Source: Christensenella sp. UBA7597 (GTDB lineage: Bacteria; Bacillota; Clostridia; Christensenellales; Borkfalkiaceae). From it: a DNA stretch of 54,257 nt. Shown in pieces: positions 1 to 8,397 of the stretch. The notes under the pieces are model-generated. The model did not search any database. It saw only the letters and a program-made list of their open reading frames with translations, and had not been told where the DNA came from. The stretch spans positions 1-54,257 of the forward strand of contig DLQW01000051.1 of the NCBI GenBank assembly GCA_002474405.1, written 5' to 3'. Both the position numbers and the translations under genes were made by a program. How positions within the stretch are numbered: the stretch's first letter is position 1; each line of letters opens with the position of its first letter.

Positions 1-140
1 AAGGGGCGTAACTTGTTTTCTCATAGCTGGGCACGGCGCCATATTCTCGGCTTCCCCTTCGGGCTTTTCTTGCCGAGCTGCCGCTTCAAGGCAGCTTCGG
101 CAGCTTGGCTCCGCCACAATGTGGCGGTGGAGAGGACATA
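1..140. repeat. Composite hairpin repeat, copy R1 (cut by window edge)
   Basis: Remnant of the interspersed repeat family also found at 15861-16092, 16615-16950, 19505-19800 and 41430-41560. It begins with the shared AGGGGCGTAAC end and carries a CTTCCCCTTCGGG block, an inserted hairpin (TGCCGAGCTGCC / GGCAGCTTCGGCA, loop GCTTCAA) and a second hairpin (CCGCCAC aat GTGGCGG) followed by TGGAGAGG. The same order of parts occurs at 19520-19612. No coding frame is evident. It lies upstream of the glnN unit. Confidence 0.75.
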
Positions 141-241
141 TAAACAAAGGCGTGCTCCTCCCCCCTTTAAAAAATAAAGCAAACCACCCTTTCGTACAAC
201 AAATCCGCCGCATTAAACTTTATTTTTTAAAGTAAAACGGC

Positions 242-288
242 AAAAATTCGCAAAAAAGCAAAGCAAAACCCGAAAAATTCAGAAAAAA
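242..288 (+). other. Phased A-tracts upstream of the glnN promoter
   Basis: Five A-tracts (242-246, 252-257, 265-268, 273-277, 283-288) have centres 8.5-12 bp apart, averaging about 10.4 bp. In-phase A-tracts are known to bend DNA, and A-tracts upstream of a -35 can act as UP elements. The role here is inferred. Confidence 0.45.
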
Positions 289-319
289 CCGTCGTTTTTC
301 AGCGGCGGCTTTTCTTTTG
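289..319 (+). terminator. Candidate terminator of a unit left of the window
   Basis: CCGTCG (289-294) pairs with CGGCGG (303-308) around a T-rich loop, and CTTTTCTTTTG follows. It sits just before the glnN -35 box, so it would insulate glnN from upstream transcription. The stem is only 6 bp with one G-T pair. Confidence 0.4.
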
Positions 320-320
320 T

Positions 321-349
321 TTGACTTTTCCCGCGCCGAAGCGTATAAT
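321..349 (+). promoter_or_regulatory. SigA-type promoter of glnN
   Basis: TTGACT (321-326), 17-bp spacer, TATAAT (344-349). Transcription would start near 356, giving a leader of about 40 nt before the ATG at 395. Confidence 0.85.
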
Positions 350-394
350 ACCGTGTATAGTTCCGATACAGGAAAAAATCAAGGAGAAATTATT

Positions 395-2491
395 ATGGAA
401 TCCACAAAGGAAAAGGCAACTCCCGCGGAAACGTTCGGCGAATACATCTTCGGAGACGCGGCAATGAAAAAGTACTTAACGGCAAAAACCTACGATTCCC
501 TCCGCCGCACCATCGACGAAGGCAAGCAGATCGACCCCGAAATTTCCGCCGACGTGGCGGACGCCATGAAAAACTGGGCAATCTCTCTGGGCGCAACGCA
601 CTACACGCACTGGTTTCAGCCGCTCACGGGCACCACGGCAGGCAAGCACGAAGCTTTCCTCGATTTCTGCGGAAAAGACGGCGCGATTATGCGCCTTTCC
701 GGCAAAAACCTCGTTGTGGGCGAACCGGACGCCTCTTCCTTCCCCACCGACGGCGCGCGGGCTACCTGCGCGGCGCGCGGCTACACCGCATGGGACCCCA
801 CCTCCCCCGCGTTCGTAAAAGAGGGCACGCTGTTTATTCCGGCGGTATTCGTATCGTACACGGGCGAAACGCTCGATAAAAAAGCTCCGCTGTTAAAATC
901 GATCACCGCGCTGAACACACAGACGAAACGCATTTTAAAACTGTTCGGCACGTCCTGCAAAAAGGTGTTCACCTCCGTAGGACCGGAACAGGAATATTTC
1001 CTTGTGGATAAAAAAGTATACGACAAGCGCGAAGATCTGCGCCTTACGGGCAGAACGCTGTTCGGCAGCAAAAGCGTAAAGGGGCAGGAACTGGAAGACC
1101 ATTATTTCGGCGTATTGCGCCCGCGCGTTGCCGAATTTATGAAAGACCTCGACGAAACCTTGTGGAAGTACGGTATTCTGGCGAAATCCAAACACAACGA
1201 AGTGGCGCCCGCGCAGCACGAACTTGCGCCCGTGTTCTGCGATACCAACCGCTCGGTAGATAACAACCAACTGATGATGGAGCTCATGAAAAAGGTGGCG
1301 GAAAAACACGGACTCGCCTGCCTTCTGCACGAAAAACCGTTCGAAGGAATCAACGGTTCCGGCAAACACAACAACTGGTCTCTTTCGCTGGATAACGGCG
1401 AAAATCTGCTGGATCCGGGCGCGCATCCCGAATCGGATACCCGCTTCATGTTCGTTCTCGCGTGCGTGATTTCGGCGGTTGATACCTATCAGGGCATCCT
1501 TCGCGCGTGCGTGGCTTCGGCGGGCAACGATCACCGTCTGGGCGCGGACGAAGCGCCCCCCGCGATTGTTTCCGTATACCTCGGCGACGAACTGGGCGCC
1601 ATTGTAGACAGCATCGTGCTCGGCAAAAATTACGTGCCGAAAAAGGCGGCGAAAGGCTCCATCGGCGTGCCCGAATCCCCTATTTTCCCCATAGATTCCA
1701 CAGACAGAAACCGCACGTCGCCGTTTGCGTTCACGGGCAATAAATTCGAATTCCGTATGCTCGGCTCGGCGGCTTCGGTAGCCGACCCCAACATTGTTCT
1801 AAACACCATCGTGGCGGACGCGTTTGCCACGGCGGCGGATAAACTGGAAAACTCCGAAAACCTTGAAAAGGACATCAAGGCGTACACCGAAAAGCTGTTC
1901 AAAGAACACTACCGCATTATTTTCAACTACAACGGGTACGGACCCGAATGGGAAGCGGAAGCGGAACATCGCGGACTTCTGAATGCGAAAACCACGGCGG
2001 ACGCGGTGCCGGAACTTCTGAAAAAGGAAAATATCGACGTATTCGTACGCCGCGGCGTGTACACGAAGAGCGAAGCGATCGCGCGGGCGAACATTCAGCT
2101 GGATACGTATATCAAAAACATCCGCATCGAAGCGAACGTAGCGCTCGATATGCTGCGCAAAGATATTTACCCCGCCACGGCGGCGTATACCGAAAAGCTT
2201 TGCGATTCGCTTTCGGCGAAAAAATCGCTGTTCTCGCTGAACTGCACCAAAGAAGAAGAGCTGATTAAAACGCTTGCGGAAAAGCAGGAAAAACTGCTGG
2301 AAGAAAGCGAAGCGCTGGAAAACGCGCTGGATACTCTGCCCGAAGAACGGCTCGCCGCGGCAAAAGCCTGCGCGCACATCGTGTGCCCCGCCATGAACGA
2401 GCTGAGAAAAACGGCGGACGAAGCGGAAAATCTCTGCTCGGCGGAAGAATGGACGTTGCCGAGATACGTAGATTTGCTGTACAGCGTGTAA
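395..2491 (+). CDS. glnN: Type III glutamine synthetase
   Basis: ATP-dependent glutamine synthetase (glutamate + ammonia to glutamine), the entry point of ammonia assimilation. The 698-residue length matches the large GSIII class (about 700 aa) and not GSI (about 450 aa). Visible motifs: THWFQPLTG near residue 76; KHNEVAPAQHE near 265; GSGKHNNWS near 320; NDHRLGADEAPP near 377. The GSIII-type helical C-terminus follows. The ATG at 395 is chosen because AAGGAG (381-386) sits 8 nt upstream and the promoter at 321-349 lies inside the longer TTG-started frame. It is a monocistronic unit with its own promoter and terminator. No GlnR-type operator was recognised. Confidence 0.95.
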   Translation: MESTKEKATPAETFGEYIFGDAAMKKYLTAKTYDSLRRTIDEGKQIDPEISADVADAMKNWAISLGATHYTHWFQPLTGTTAGKHEAFLDFCGKDGAIMRLSGKNLVVGEPDASSFPTDGARATCAARGYTAWDPTSPAFVKEGTLFIPAVFVSYTGETLDKKAPLLKSITALNTQTKRILKLFGTSCKKVFTSVGPEQEYFLVDKKVYDKREDLRLTGRTLFGSKSVKGQELEDHYFGVLRPRVAEFMKDLDETLWKYGILAKSKHNEVAPAQHELAPVFCDTNRSVDNNQLMMELMKKVAEKHGLACLLHEKPFEGINGSGKHNNWSLSLDNGENLLDPGAHPESDTRFMFVLACVISAVDTYQGILRACVASAGNDHRLGADEAPPAIVSVYLGDELGAIVDSIVLGKNYVPKKAAKGSIGVPESPIFPIDSTDRNRTSPFAFTGNKFEFRMLGSAASVADPNIVLNTIVADAFATAADKLENSENLEKDIKAYTEKLFKEHYRIIFNYNGYGPEWEAEAEHRGLLNAKTTADAVPELLKKENIDVFVRRGVYTKSEAIARANIQLDTYIKNIRIEANVALDMLRKDIYPATAAYTEKLCDSLSAKKSLFSLNCTKEEELIKTLAEKQEKLLEESEALENALDTLPEERLAAAKACAHIVCPAMNELRKTADEAENLCSAEEWTLPRYVDLLYSV

Positions 2492-2511
2492 AAAGTGTTA
2501 TATTTTGTCGG

Positions 2512-2532
2512 ACTGCCCCGTTTCGGGGCAGT
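2512..2532 (+). terminator. Hairpin after glnN
   Basis: ACTGCCCCG ttt CGGGGCAGT is a perfect 9-bp stem 20 nt after the glnN stop. The nearest T-run (2543-2547) is about 10 nt away, so it is either a suboptimal intrinsic terminator or a 3'-end stabiliser. Confidence 0.55.
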
Positions 2533-2578
2533 TTCGGCAAACTTTTTAAAAATAAGCGGTAAAACAAGCAAAAACGGA

Positions 2579-2607
2579 TTGACAAAAGCGAAAAAATATC
2601 CTATAAT
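2579..2607 (+). promoter_or_regulatory. Consensus promoter of tRNA-Gly
   Basis: TTGACA (2579-2584), 17-bp spacer, TATAAT (2602-2607). Both hexamers are perfect, as expected of a strong stable-RNA promoter. The start would be near 2614, 10 nt before the mature tRNA. Confidence 0.9.
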
Positions 2608-2623
2608 GAATAAGCTGAAATAT

Positions 2624-2698
2624 GCAGGTGTCGCCTAGCGGTATGGCGGCAGCTTCCCAAGCTGCTTCCGGCGAGTTCGACTCTCGTCACCTGCTCCA
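2624..2698 (+). tRNA. tRNA-Gly, anticodon CCC
   Basis: Acceptor stem GCAGGTG / CACCTGC is perfect, with discriminator T2695 and an encoded CCA (2696-2698). Anticodon stem GCAGC / GCTGC encloses loop TTCCCAA, with anticodon CCC at 2656-2658, reading GGG. T-arm GCGAG-TTCGACT-CTCGT has a closing G-T pair. The D-stem is short: three good pairs, GCC / GGC. It is a single transcribed unit with its own promoter and terminator. Confidence 0.95.
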
Positions 2699-2700
2699 AA

Positions 2701-2734
2701 AATTTCCGATTGACATACAATCGGAAATTTTTTT
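2701..2734 (+). terminator. Intrinsic terminator of tRNA-Gly
   Basis: AATTTCCGATT (2701-2711) pairs perfectly with AATCGGAAATT (2719-2729), followed by a T-run to 2734. It begins 3 nt after the CCA end. Confidence 0.92.
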
Positions 2735-2828
2735 ATTCTCTGCGAATTCATCTCTCGGCGAATGCCGAGGAAAATCTCTCGATTATTCGCTTCCCGTTCC
2801 GCAAATTTCGGCGCCGCTTTTCAAACGT

Positions 2829-2858
2829 TTGACTTTTCCGCCCGCAATGGTGTATAAT
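2829..2858 (+). promoter_or_regulatory. Promoter of the 2903-3922 gene
   Basis: TTGACT (2829-2834), 18-bp spacer, TATAAT (2853-2858), 45 nt before the start codon. Confidence 0.8.
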
Positions 2859-2902
2859 TTATGCGAAGAATCCCGGCAATACAACCGAAACGAGGCAATT
2901 TT

Positions 2903-3922
2903 ATGTTCGATTATACGCAAGCCGCGGCAAAACAAATCGCCGCCGACTTCCAGAAAGTCCTTTATCTCATCTCCGTCTGTTCGCAGGCGGTATACATAGG
3001 CTATCTCCTCTACGCGCTGTGCGCGGGCACGGGCGTTCTGTGGGTGAATATTGTGCTGCTCGTCATCTCCTCCGCCTATTTCGCGTTTTTTCTGATTACC
3101 ACGAAATGCGGCAGACTTCTGGGCGGCGCCAAAGCGAAAATCATACAGAAAACAGGCAAGCGCGTATATAAGTACTGCAAACTGCTGCTGAAAATCTATC
3201 CGCTCGCCCTCACGATTTACGGGCTTTACCAAACCACCGAAAAGGTATCGTTTTTCGCGCTGCTCCTCGTTTGTTTCATGATGATCGGCTGGATTCTTCA
3301 AATCGTGTTCGAGGTTTTCGGCGCCATCTTCTCCAATCGCTTCGCCCTGATTATGGACGGCGTGAAAGCGGACGTGGAAGAAATCAAACGCCCCGTTACC
3401 GCCGTGGGCAACTTCTTTAAAAAAATCACGGGAAAAGAGGTGGAAGCCCCGAAAGAGCCCACGAAAAATCAACTGAAACTGCGCGAAAAAGTAGAACAAT
3501 TCCGCGCCGAACGCAAAGAAAAACGCGAATTGAAAAAACAGGAACTCATCGAAAAACGCAAGCAGAAAAAAATCGACGAAAAAGCGCAAAAAGAAGCGGA
3601 AAAGCAGGAAAAAGCCGATAAAAAAGCGGCAATCGCCATCGAAAACAAGCTTCTGAAATCGGCGGAAAAACAAGAAAAATCCGCCCGCAAACAGGAAAAA
3701 CGCCTGCAGAAGAAAGCCTTGCCCGCGCCGCCCGCCGAAGATGCGGTAACTTCCGGGCAACCCGTCCTGCCTCCGCCCGCCGATGCGCCCGCGCCCCTTC
3801 CCGCCGCGCCGCAAACCGAAGAAACCGCCGCATATCTCGCCCTTGCTTCCGCAACCCGCGACGAGCAAGACTGGAAGGAAAACGCGCCGAAAAAGAAGTC
3901 GGGAATATTCCGGAAGAAATAA
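2903..3922 (+). CDS. Membrane protein with long charged cytoplasmic tail, unknown function
   Basis: I do not recognise this 339-residue protein. The N-terminal half (about residues 15-145) holds four hydrophobic stretches, probably two helical hairpins. Residues about 180-290 are a Lys/Glu/Gln-rich segment with repeated KQEK/KKQE-like units and little Pro or Gly, typical of a long charged helix or coiled coil. A Pro/Ala-rich linker and a basic end (KKKSGIFRKK) follow. The ATG at 2903 is preceded only by a weak GAGG (2892-2895), but the promoter at 2829-2858 excludes upstream starts. It shares the bidirectional terminator at 3961-3989 with pnp. A membrane-anchored scaffold is possible but is inference only. 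Confidence 0.75.
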   Translation: MFDYTQAAAKQIAADFQKVLYLISVCSQAVYIGYLLYALCAGTGVLWVNIVLLVISSAYFAFFLITTKCGRLLGGAKAKIIQKTGKRVYKYCKLLLKIYPLALTIYGLYQTTEKVSFFALLLVCFMMIGWILQIVFEVFGAIFSNRFALIMDGVKADVEEIKRPVTAVGNFFKKITGKEVEAPKEPTKNQLKLREKVEQFRAERKEKRELKKQELIEKRKQKKIDEKAQKEAEKQEKADKKAAIAIENKLLKSAEKQEKSARKQEKRLQKKALPAPPAEDAVTSGQPVLPPPADAPAPLPAAPQTEETAAYLALASATRDEQDWKENAPKKKSGIFRKK

Positions 3923-3960
3923 CAAACAGCGGAAAGCAAAACAGTTCGATAAAAACAAAT

Positions 3961-3989
3961 CGGCAGCCTGCGATCAACGCAGACTGCCG
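3961..3989. terminator. Bidirectional terminator between the membrane-protein gene and pnp
   Basis: CGGCAGCCTGCG / CGCAGACTGCCG form 12 pairs with one mismatch around ATCAA. The T-rich sequence on the left (reading minus) suits pnp, and AACTTTATTT on the right suits the plus-strand gene. Confidence 0.75.
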
Positions 3990-4011
3990 AAACTTTATTT
4001 GCGGCTAAAAA

Positions 4012-6108
4012 TTACATTTTTTCAAGCAGCTTCAGATCAACGCCCTTTTCGCCGATTTTGATGATTTCCACTTTCACCTTGTCGCCGATATTCAGAACGT
4101 CCTCCACCTGATTCACGCGCTCTTTCGAAAGGCGGGAAATGTGCACCATGCCGTCCTTGCCGGGCGCAAATTCAACAAACGCGCCTACTTTGGAAAGGAT
4201 ACGCACAACAACGCCCACAAACATATCGCCCACTTCGGGGTCGTGCGCAATCGATTCCACGATGCTCTTCGCTCTGTGCGCCGCCGCCACGTCGCCGTAG
4301 CAGGCAATGCACACGGTGCCGTCCTCTTCGATATCGATTTTCGTGCCCGTCTGTTCGATGATCTTGTTGATCACTTTGCCCTGCTTGCCCACAACGTCGC
4401 CGATTTTTTCAGGGTTAATCTTAAACGAAATAATCTTCGGCGCAAAGTTCGAAAGATGGTCGTTCACTTCGGGGATACATTCCAGCATCTTGCCTAGAAT
4501 GAATCTTCTGCCTTCCTGCGCCTGCGCAATCGCGTCAAGCATAATCTGTTCGGAAATCCCCTTGATTTTAATGTCCATCTGAATCGCGGTAATGCCCTTT
4601 TCGGTACCCGCCACCTTGAAGTCCATATCGCCGAGGAAGTCCTCAAGTCCCTGAATATCCGTCATAATCACGTATTTGCCGGTTTCGGGGTCTTTGATAA
4701 GTCCCATCGCGCAGCCCGCCACAGGCGCCTTAATCGGCACGCCGGCGTCCATCAGCGCCATCGTGGAACCGCATACGGAAGCCATCGACGAAGAACCGTT
4801 CGAAGAAAGAATATCCGATACCACGCGGATGGCGTAAGGGAATTCTTCTTCCGAAGGAATCACGGGTACAAGCGCGCGTTCCGCAAGAGCGCCGTGTCCG
4901 ATTTCGCGGCGACCGGGGCTTCTCAGCGCCTTCGCTTCGCCCGTGCAGTAGCCGGGGAAATTGTACTGGTGCATATAGCGCTTTTCTTCTTCCTCGTCCA
5001 AGCCTTCCATTCTCTGCGCTTCGTCAAGCATACCGAGGGTGCAGGTGGTCAGAGCCTGCGTCTGTCCTCTCGTGAACACCGCCGAGCCGTGCACGCGGGG
5101 AAGAATACCGTGTTCGCACCAGATCGGGCGTACTTCTTTCAGCTTTCTGCCGTCGGGGCGCACGCCGTCCTCAAAAATCTTCTTTCTCACGATCGCTTTC
5201 GTGATATAATAAATGGAATCTTTGATTTCGCGCTGCTTATCGGGGTAAACGTCCGCGAAATGTTCGAGAATTTCTTTCTCCGCCTGCGCCTGACGCGCCT
5301 CGCGTTCCTGTCTGTCAAACGTATCCAGCGCCCACACCAGTTTGTCGTAGCCGTATTCTTTTACCGCCGCGTCCAGATCTTCGGGGATGTGATACAGTTC
5401 CATTTCTCTCTTGGGCTTGCCCACTTCTTTCGCAATGCCCTCGATAAACGCGCACACCTTCTTGATTTCTTCGTGTCCGAACGTAATCGCGCCCACCATT
5501 TCGGCGTCCGTAACTTCTTTCGCACCCGCTTCGATCATTAAAATCGCGTCTTTCGTGCCCGCCAGAGACAGATGAATCGTGCTCTTTTCTTTTTCCGCCA
5601 CCGTGGGGTTGATGATATACTTTCCGTCGATGCAGCCCACAATCACGCTGCCCGTAGGTCCCGCCCAGGGAATATCGGAAACGGAAAGCGCAATGGAAGA
5701 ACCGATCATGGCGATGGGTTCGGGCGCGATGTCGGGATCAACCGAAAGCGCCGTGGCAACCACCACAACGTCGTTGAAAATTCCTTTCGGGAAAAGCGGA
5801 CGAATCGGGCGGTCGATGAGGCGGCTCACGAGAATCGCCTTATCGGAAGCTCTGCCCTCGCGCTTTTTGAATCCGCCGGGGATTTTGCCCACGGCGAACA
5901 TTTTTTCTTCGTAATCAACGGAGAGCGGGAAGAAATCCATTCCTTCGCGCGGCTGCTCCGCCATACAAACGGTAACGTTCACCACGGTGTCGCCGCAGCG
6001 CACGAGGCACGCCCCGTTCGCCTGTTCGGCATACTTGCCGATTTCCACGGTAAGTTCTCTGCCCGCGTAATCGGTCTTGAAAATTCTGCTGTTTTCTAAA
6101 TTCGGCAT
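4012..6108 (-). CDS. pnp: Polyribonucleotide nucleotidyltransferase (PNPase)
   Basis: 3'-to-5' phosphorolytic exoribonuclease of mRNA turnover. The 698 residues show the full family layout: first RNase PH domain, helical linker, second RNase PH domain (about 310-550), KH domain with a GKQG loop near 565, and a C-terminal S1 domain (about 620-690). The start is fixed by AAGGAG 10 nt upstream. It follows rpsO on the same strand, the common bacterial arrangement. The 222-nt gap between them contains hairpins (6209-6278) that could be involved in PNPase autocontrol, which is known for pnp leaders in other bacteria. Confidence 0.97.
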   Translation of the reverse strand: MPNLENSRIFKTDYAGRELTVEIGKYAEQANGACLVRCGDTVVNVTVCMAEQPREGMDFFPLSVDYEEKMFAVGKIPGGFKKREGRASDKAILVSRLIDRPIRPLFPKGIFNDVVVVATALSVDPDIAPEPIAMIGSSIALSVSDIPWAGPTGSVIVGCIDGKYIINPTVAEKEKSTIHLSLAGTKDAILMIEAGAKEVTDAEMVGAITFGHEEIKKVCAFIEGIAKEVGKPKREMELYHIPEDLDAAVKEYGYDKLVWALDTFDRQEREARQAQAEKEILEHFADVYPDKQREIKDSIYYITKAIVRKKIFEDGVRPDGRKLKEVRPIWCEHGILPRVHGSAVFTRGQTQALTTCTLGMLDEAQRMEGLDEEEEKRYMHQYNFPGYCTGEAKALRSPGRREIGHGALAERALVPVIPSEEEFPYAIRVVSDILSSNGSSSMASVCGSTMALMDAGVPIKAPVAGCAMGLIKDPETGKYVIMTDIQGLEDFLGDMDFKVAGTEKGITAIQMDIKIKGISEQIMLDAIAQAQEGRRFILGKMLECIPEVNDHLSNFAPKIISFKINPEKIGDVVGKQGKVINKIIEQTGTKIDIEEDGTVCIACYGDVAAAHRAKSIVESIAHDPEVGDMFVGVVVRILSKVGAFVEFAPGKDGMVHISRLSKERVNQVEDVLNIGDKVKVEIIKIGEKGVDLKLLEKM

Positions 6109-6208
6109 AGTGTTTTTCTCCTTGTATCCTTGTATTGTTCTTTTTTTGTTCTTGCCCCGCTTTCCCGTCTGCCAAACGGAAAAACAGGAATTTTTTTGTT
6201 TTGTTCGT

Positions 6209-6316
6209 TGTCCGCGACTGCAATCGCGACAGACTCAATCCATCCCGCAAAAGCCGTCGCCGGGCAATCGGATTGCCCCCGTAACAAGCAAAAAAAGGGC
6301 GGATATAAAAACCCGC
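6209..6316 (-). promoter_or_regulatory. Hairpins in the rpsO-pnp intercistronic region
   Basis: Read on the minus strand there are three structures. GCGG / CCGC (6313-6316 / 6299-6302) is followed by CC and a run of seven Ts, a weak rpsO terminator or attenuator. GGGCAAT-ccg-ATTGCCC (6278-6262) is a perfect 7-bp stem. TGTCGCGA / TCGC-g-GACA (6231-6209) is an 8-bp stem with one bulge. They may be processing or PNPase control sites. No promoter was recognised here, so pnp probably depends on rpsO readthrough. Confidence 0.45.
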
Positions 6317-6331
6317 TCTTTTCAGCCGCTT

Positions 6332-6586
6332 TTATTTTCTCAGATTCAACGCTTCGATAATCGCTCTGTAACGCGCGATATCTTTTTCTTTGAGGTAATC
6401 GAGAAGTCCTCTTCTTTTACCTACCATTTTCAGAAGCCCGCGGCGGGAATGGTTATCCTGCTTATGCGTAGCGAGGTGTTCGTTCAGGTGGTTGATGCGC
6501 TCGGTAAGAAGAGCAATCTGAACTTCGGGCGAACCGGTGTCGCCTTCGTGGGTAGCGAATTTAGCCATGATTTCTTTTTTTTCCAT
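6332..6586 (-). CDS. rpsO: 30S ribosomal protein S15
   Basis: 84-residue S15, a primary 16S rRNA binder in the platform of the small subunit. The family core is clear: [45 protein letters not shown]. The ATG at 6586 has GGAGG 9 nt upstream. A longer frame reaching 6631 is rejected because it runs back into the leader hairpin at 6624-6655. It heads the rpsO-pnp unit. Confidence 0.97.
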   Translation of the reverse strand: MEKKEIMAKFATHEGDTGSPEVQIALLTERINHLNEHLATHKQDNHSRRGLLKMVGKRRGLLDYLKEKDIARYRAIIEALNLRK

Positions 6587-6623
6587 TTTGTTTATCCTCC
6601 GATGGAATTTAGTACGCGTATCA

Positions 6624-6655
6624 CAAAGCAAGCCGTCGAGATTCGCACTGCTTTG
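6624..6655 (-). promoter_or_regulatory. Hairpin in the rpsO 5' leader
   Basis: CAAAGCA pairs perfectly with TGCTTTG across an 18-nt loop, between the promoter (6670-6698) and the rpsO ribosome binding site. S15 represses its own mRNA through leader structures in several bacteria, so an autoregulatory element is plausible. I cannot match it to a named class. Confidence 0.4.
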
Positions 6656-6669
6656 AAACCGTTGGTATT

Positions 6670-6698
6670 ATTGTACCACAAAGAAAAGAATAAGTAAA
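6670..6698 (-). promoter_or_regulatory. Promoter of rpsO-pnp
   Basis: Minus strand: TTTACT (6698-6693), 17-bp spacer, TACAAT (6675-6670). The leader would be about 75 nt. Confidence 0.75.
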
Positions 6699-6815
6699 GT
6701 AAAACAGCCCCGTTTTTCAAAAATTCTTTCCCGTACGGCGTCCCCGCACAAAAGCCGCCCGCTTCCCATACGGTATTTCCCGCGCGGCGGCGATGAAAAG
6801 CAGCCGGGCGCCCGT

Positions 6816-8186
6816 TTACCCTCTTTCGAAAAATTCCGCCTTTTTCGCAATGATTTCGTCGATTTTTTCTATATACGTTTTCAAATCTTTCGGCGAAGCA
6901 TACCGCGTGATTTTCCCGTCCGAAAACGTTACTTTTTTCGAAACGGCGTTCGCCCCCGCGGCGACGTTATCCGCGATTTCCTCCATCACGTCTATGTTGT
7001 ACACGCATTCCGTGCCGCGTTTCGCCCAGCCCGCGTTCTCGTTGTTGCCCGCCTGATATTTCTGCCGGTACAGATAGTACGGGCGGTACCCGTTTCCGGG
7101 CAGCACCCGCCGCGAAAGCGCCACCATCTCCGAAACCACGGGCACGTCCAGATAGTCGGTTTCCTCTTTCAGCTTCGCCCCCGCTTTCAGGCAAAGGCAG
7201 TGCACCGTAATGTTTTCGGGCGCCAGCCCCACCGCCTCTTCCAGCGATTTTTCGAAATCCGCCGCCGTCTCGTCCGCCAGCCCCGCGATTAAATCGAGAT
7301 TTATTTCGAACCCGTATTTCGCGGACATCTCAAACGCCCTGTACACATCCGCAGCCGTGTGTTTCCGCCCGATTTTCCGCAGCGTATCGTCCGAAAAACT
7401 CTGCGGATTCACACAGATTCTCGTAACCCCGTGCTCTTTTAAAAGCCGCAGCTTTTCCTCCGAAAACACGTCCGGTCTGCCCGCTTCCACCGTGTATTCG
7501 CACCCGTTTTTGCGCAGCTTGTCCACGGCGCAAAGCACCCGCTCCAGCTCCTCCGTCTCCACCGCAAACGGCGTTCCGCCCCCGATATACACGCTGCGCA
7601 GATTTTTGATAAGCCCCGCGCTCGCTTCGATTTCTTTCGTCAGACAATCGAGATACGCAGGCAGAAACCCGCGCGTTTTATCGATGGGAGCGGTGATAAA
7701 CGAACAATATTCGCACTTGCTGGGGCAGAACGGCAGCGAAACGAAATAATCGGCGTTTTTCTCGTCCTTCTCGTAAATCCCCCGCTGCGCCTCTAAAATT
7801 TCGCCCGTCAACGCGGTATTTTCCGCCGATACCCCCATAAATTCAAACAATTTTTCAAAATCCCGCCCCGCTTCTTTCTCGCGGTAAGCAAGCTTCGTGG
7901 GGCGAATCCCCGTCAGCGCTCCCCAGGGCATCTTTTCGCCGTATTTTTCGCTTAAAATCCGGTACAATCTCAGCTTCGCAAACAGCTTTTCCTTGCGTTT
8001 GAATTCCAGCTCGCCCGAAAATTCCGCCCTGTCCTCGTATTCGTACTTCGCCCCGTCCACTTCGAACGCGTTTTTAAATACGCCGTTCTCGTAGGTAAAC
8101 GAATGCGAAAGCGTTTCGGGGCGCGACTTGAAAAGCCGCGCCACGTCGTATAATTCGTTTTCAAGAAATGTACAATCCGTAATCAT
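6816..8186 (-). CDS. hemZ: HemZ-type radical SAM protein (coproporphyrinogen III oxidase family)
   Basis: 456-residue radical SAM enzyme of the HemN/HemZ family. HemN catalyses oxygen-independent oxidative decarboxylation of coproporphyrinogen III; the activity of HemZ-type members is less certain. Motifs: the HemZ signature WGALTGIRPTKL near residue 88; CPSKCEYC (C154, C158, C161) for the 4Fe-4S/SAM cluster; TVEAGRPD; RICVNPQSF; YYLYRQK and NAGW near the C-terminus. I start at ATG 8186 (MITDC) because the 61 residues upstream are an Arg-rich stretch unlike the family. The ribosome binding site (AAAGGGA) is weak. The 211-nt gap to relA is GAC/GCG-rich with no gene I can support. Last gene of the yajC-to-hemZ run. 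Confidence 0.88.
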   Translation of the reverse strand: MITDCTFLENELYDVARLFKSRPETLSHSFTYENGVFKNAFEVDGAKYEYEDRAEFSGELEFKRKEKLFAKLRLYRILSEKYGEKMPWGALTGIRPTKLAYREKEAGRDFEKLFEFMGVSAENTALTGEILEAQRGIYEKDEKNADYFVSLPFCPSKCEYCSFITAPIDKTRGFLPAYLDCLTKEIEASAGLIKNLRSVYIGGGTPFAVETEELERVLCAVDKLRKNGCEYTVEAGRPDVFSEEKLRLLKEHGVTRICVNPQSFSDDTLRKIGRKHTAADVYRAFEMSAKYGFEINLDLIAGLADETAADFEKSLEEAVGLAPENITVHCLCLKAGAKLKEETDYLDVPVVSEMVALSRRVLPGNGYRPYYLYRQKYQAGNNENAGWAKRGTECVYNIDVMEEIADNVAAGANAVSKKVTFSDGKITRYASPKDLKTYIEKIDEIIAKKAEFFERG

Positions 8187-8397
8187 TCTGTCCCTTTGCT
8201 CCGCCCTCTGCCCGCGTCGTTTTCTCTTTTCCGCGTTTTTCCCGGCTTTTTTCGCTTCCCGCAACGCCGCCGCGTCCGCGCCGTATCGTCCCGGTCGTCG
8301 TCCTTTTCGGTTCGTCGTCCTGTTCAACCGCGCCCGCATCCGCGCGGTAGCGCCCGTACGCCAAAACAACCGCCGCCCGCCGAACGCGGATAAAAAA

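Noticed and set aside
2783..3958. 391-codon minus-strand frame opposite the 2903-3922 gene
   Set aside because: Phe/Arg-rich antisense of the Lys/Glu-rich tail; it also crosses the promoter and terminator of the plus-strand gene.
8187..8369. 61-residue Arg-rich extension of HemZ
   Set aside because: Unlike the family N-terminus; ATG 8186 gives the normal start, although its ribosome binding site is weak.
8187..8397. Small gene between relA and hemZ
   Set aside because: The GAC/GCG-rich stretch is open in more than one frame, but none has a start with a ribosome binding site or a recognisable product.
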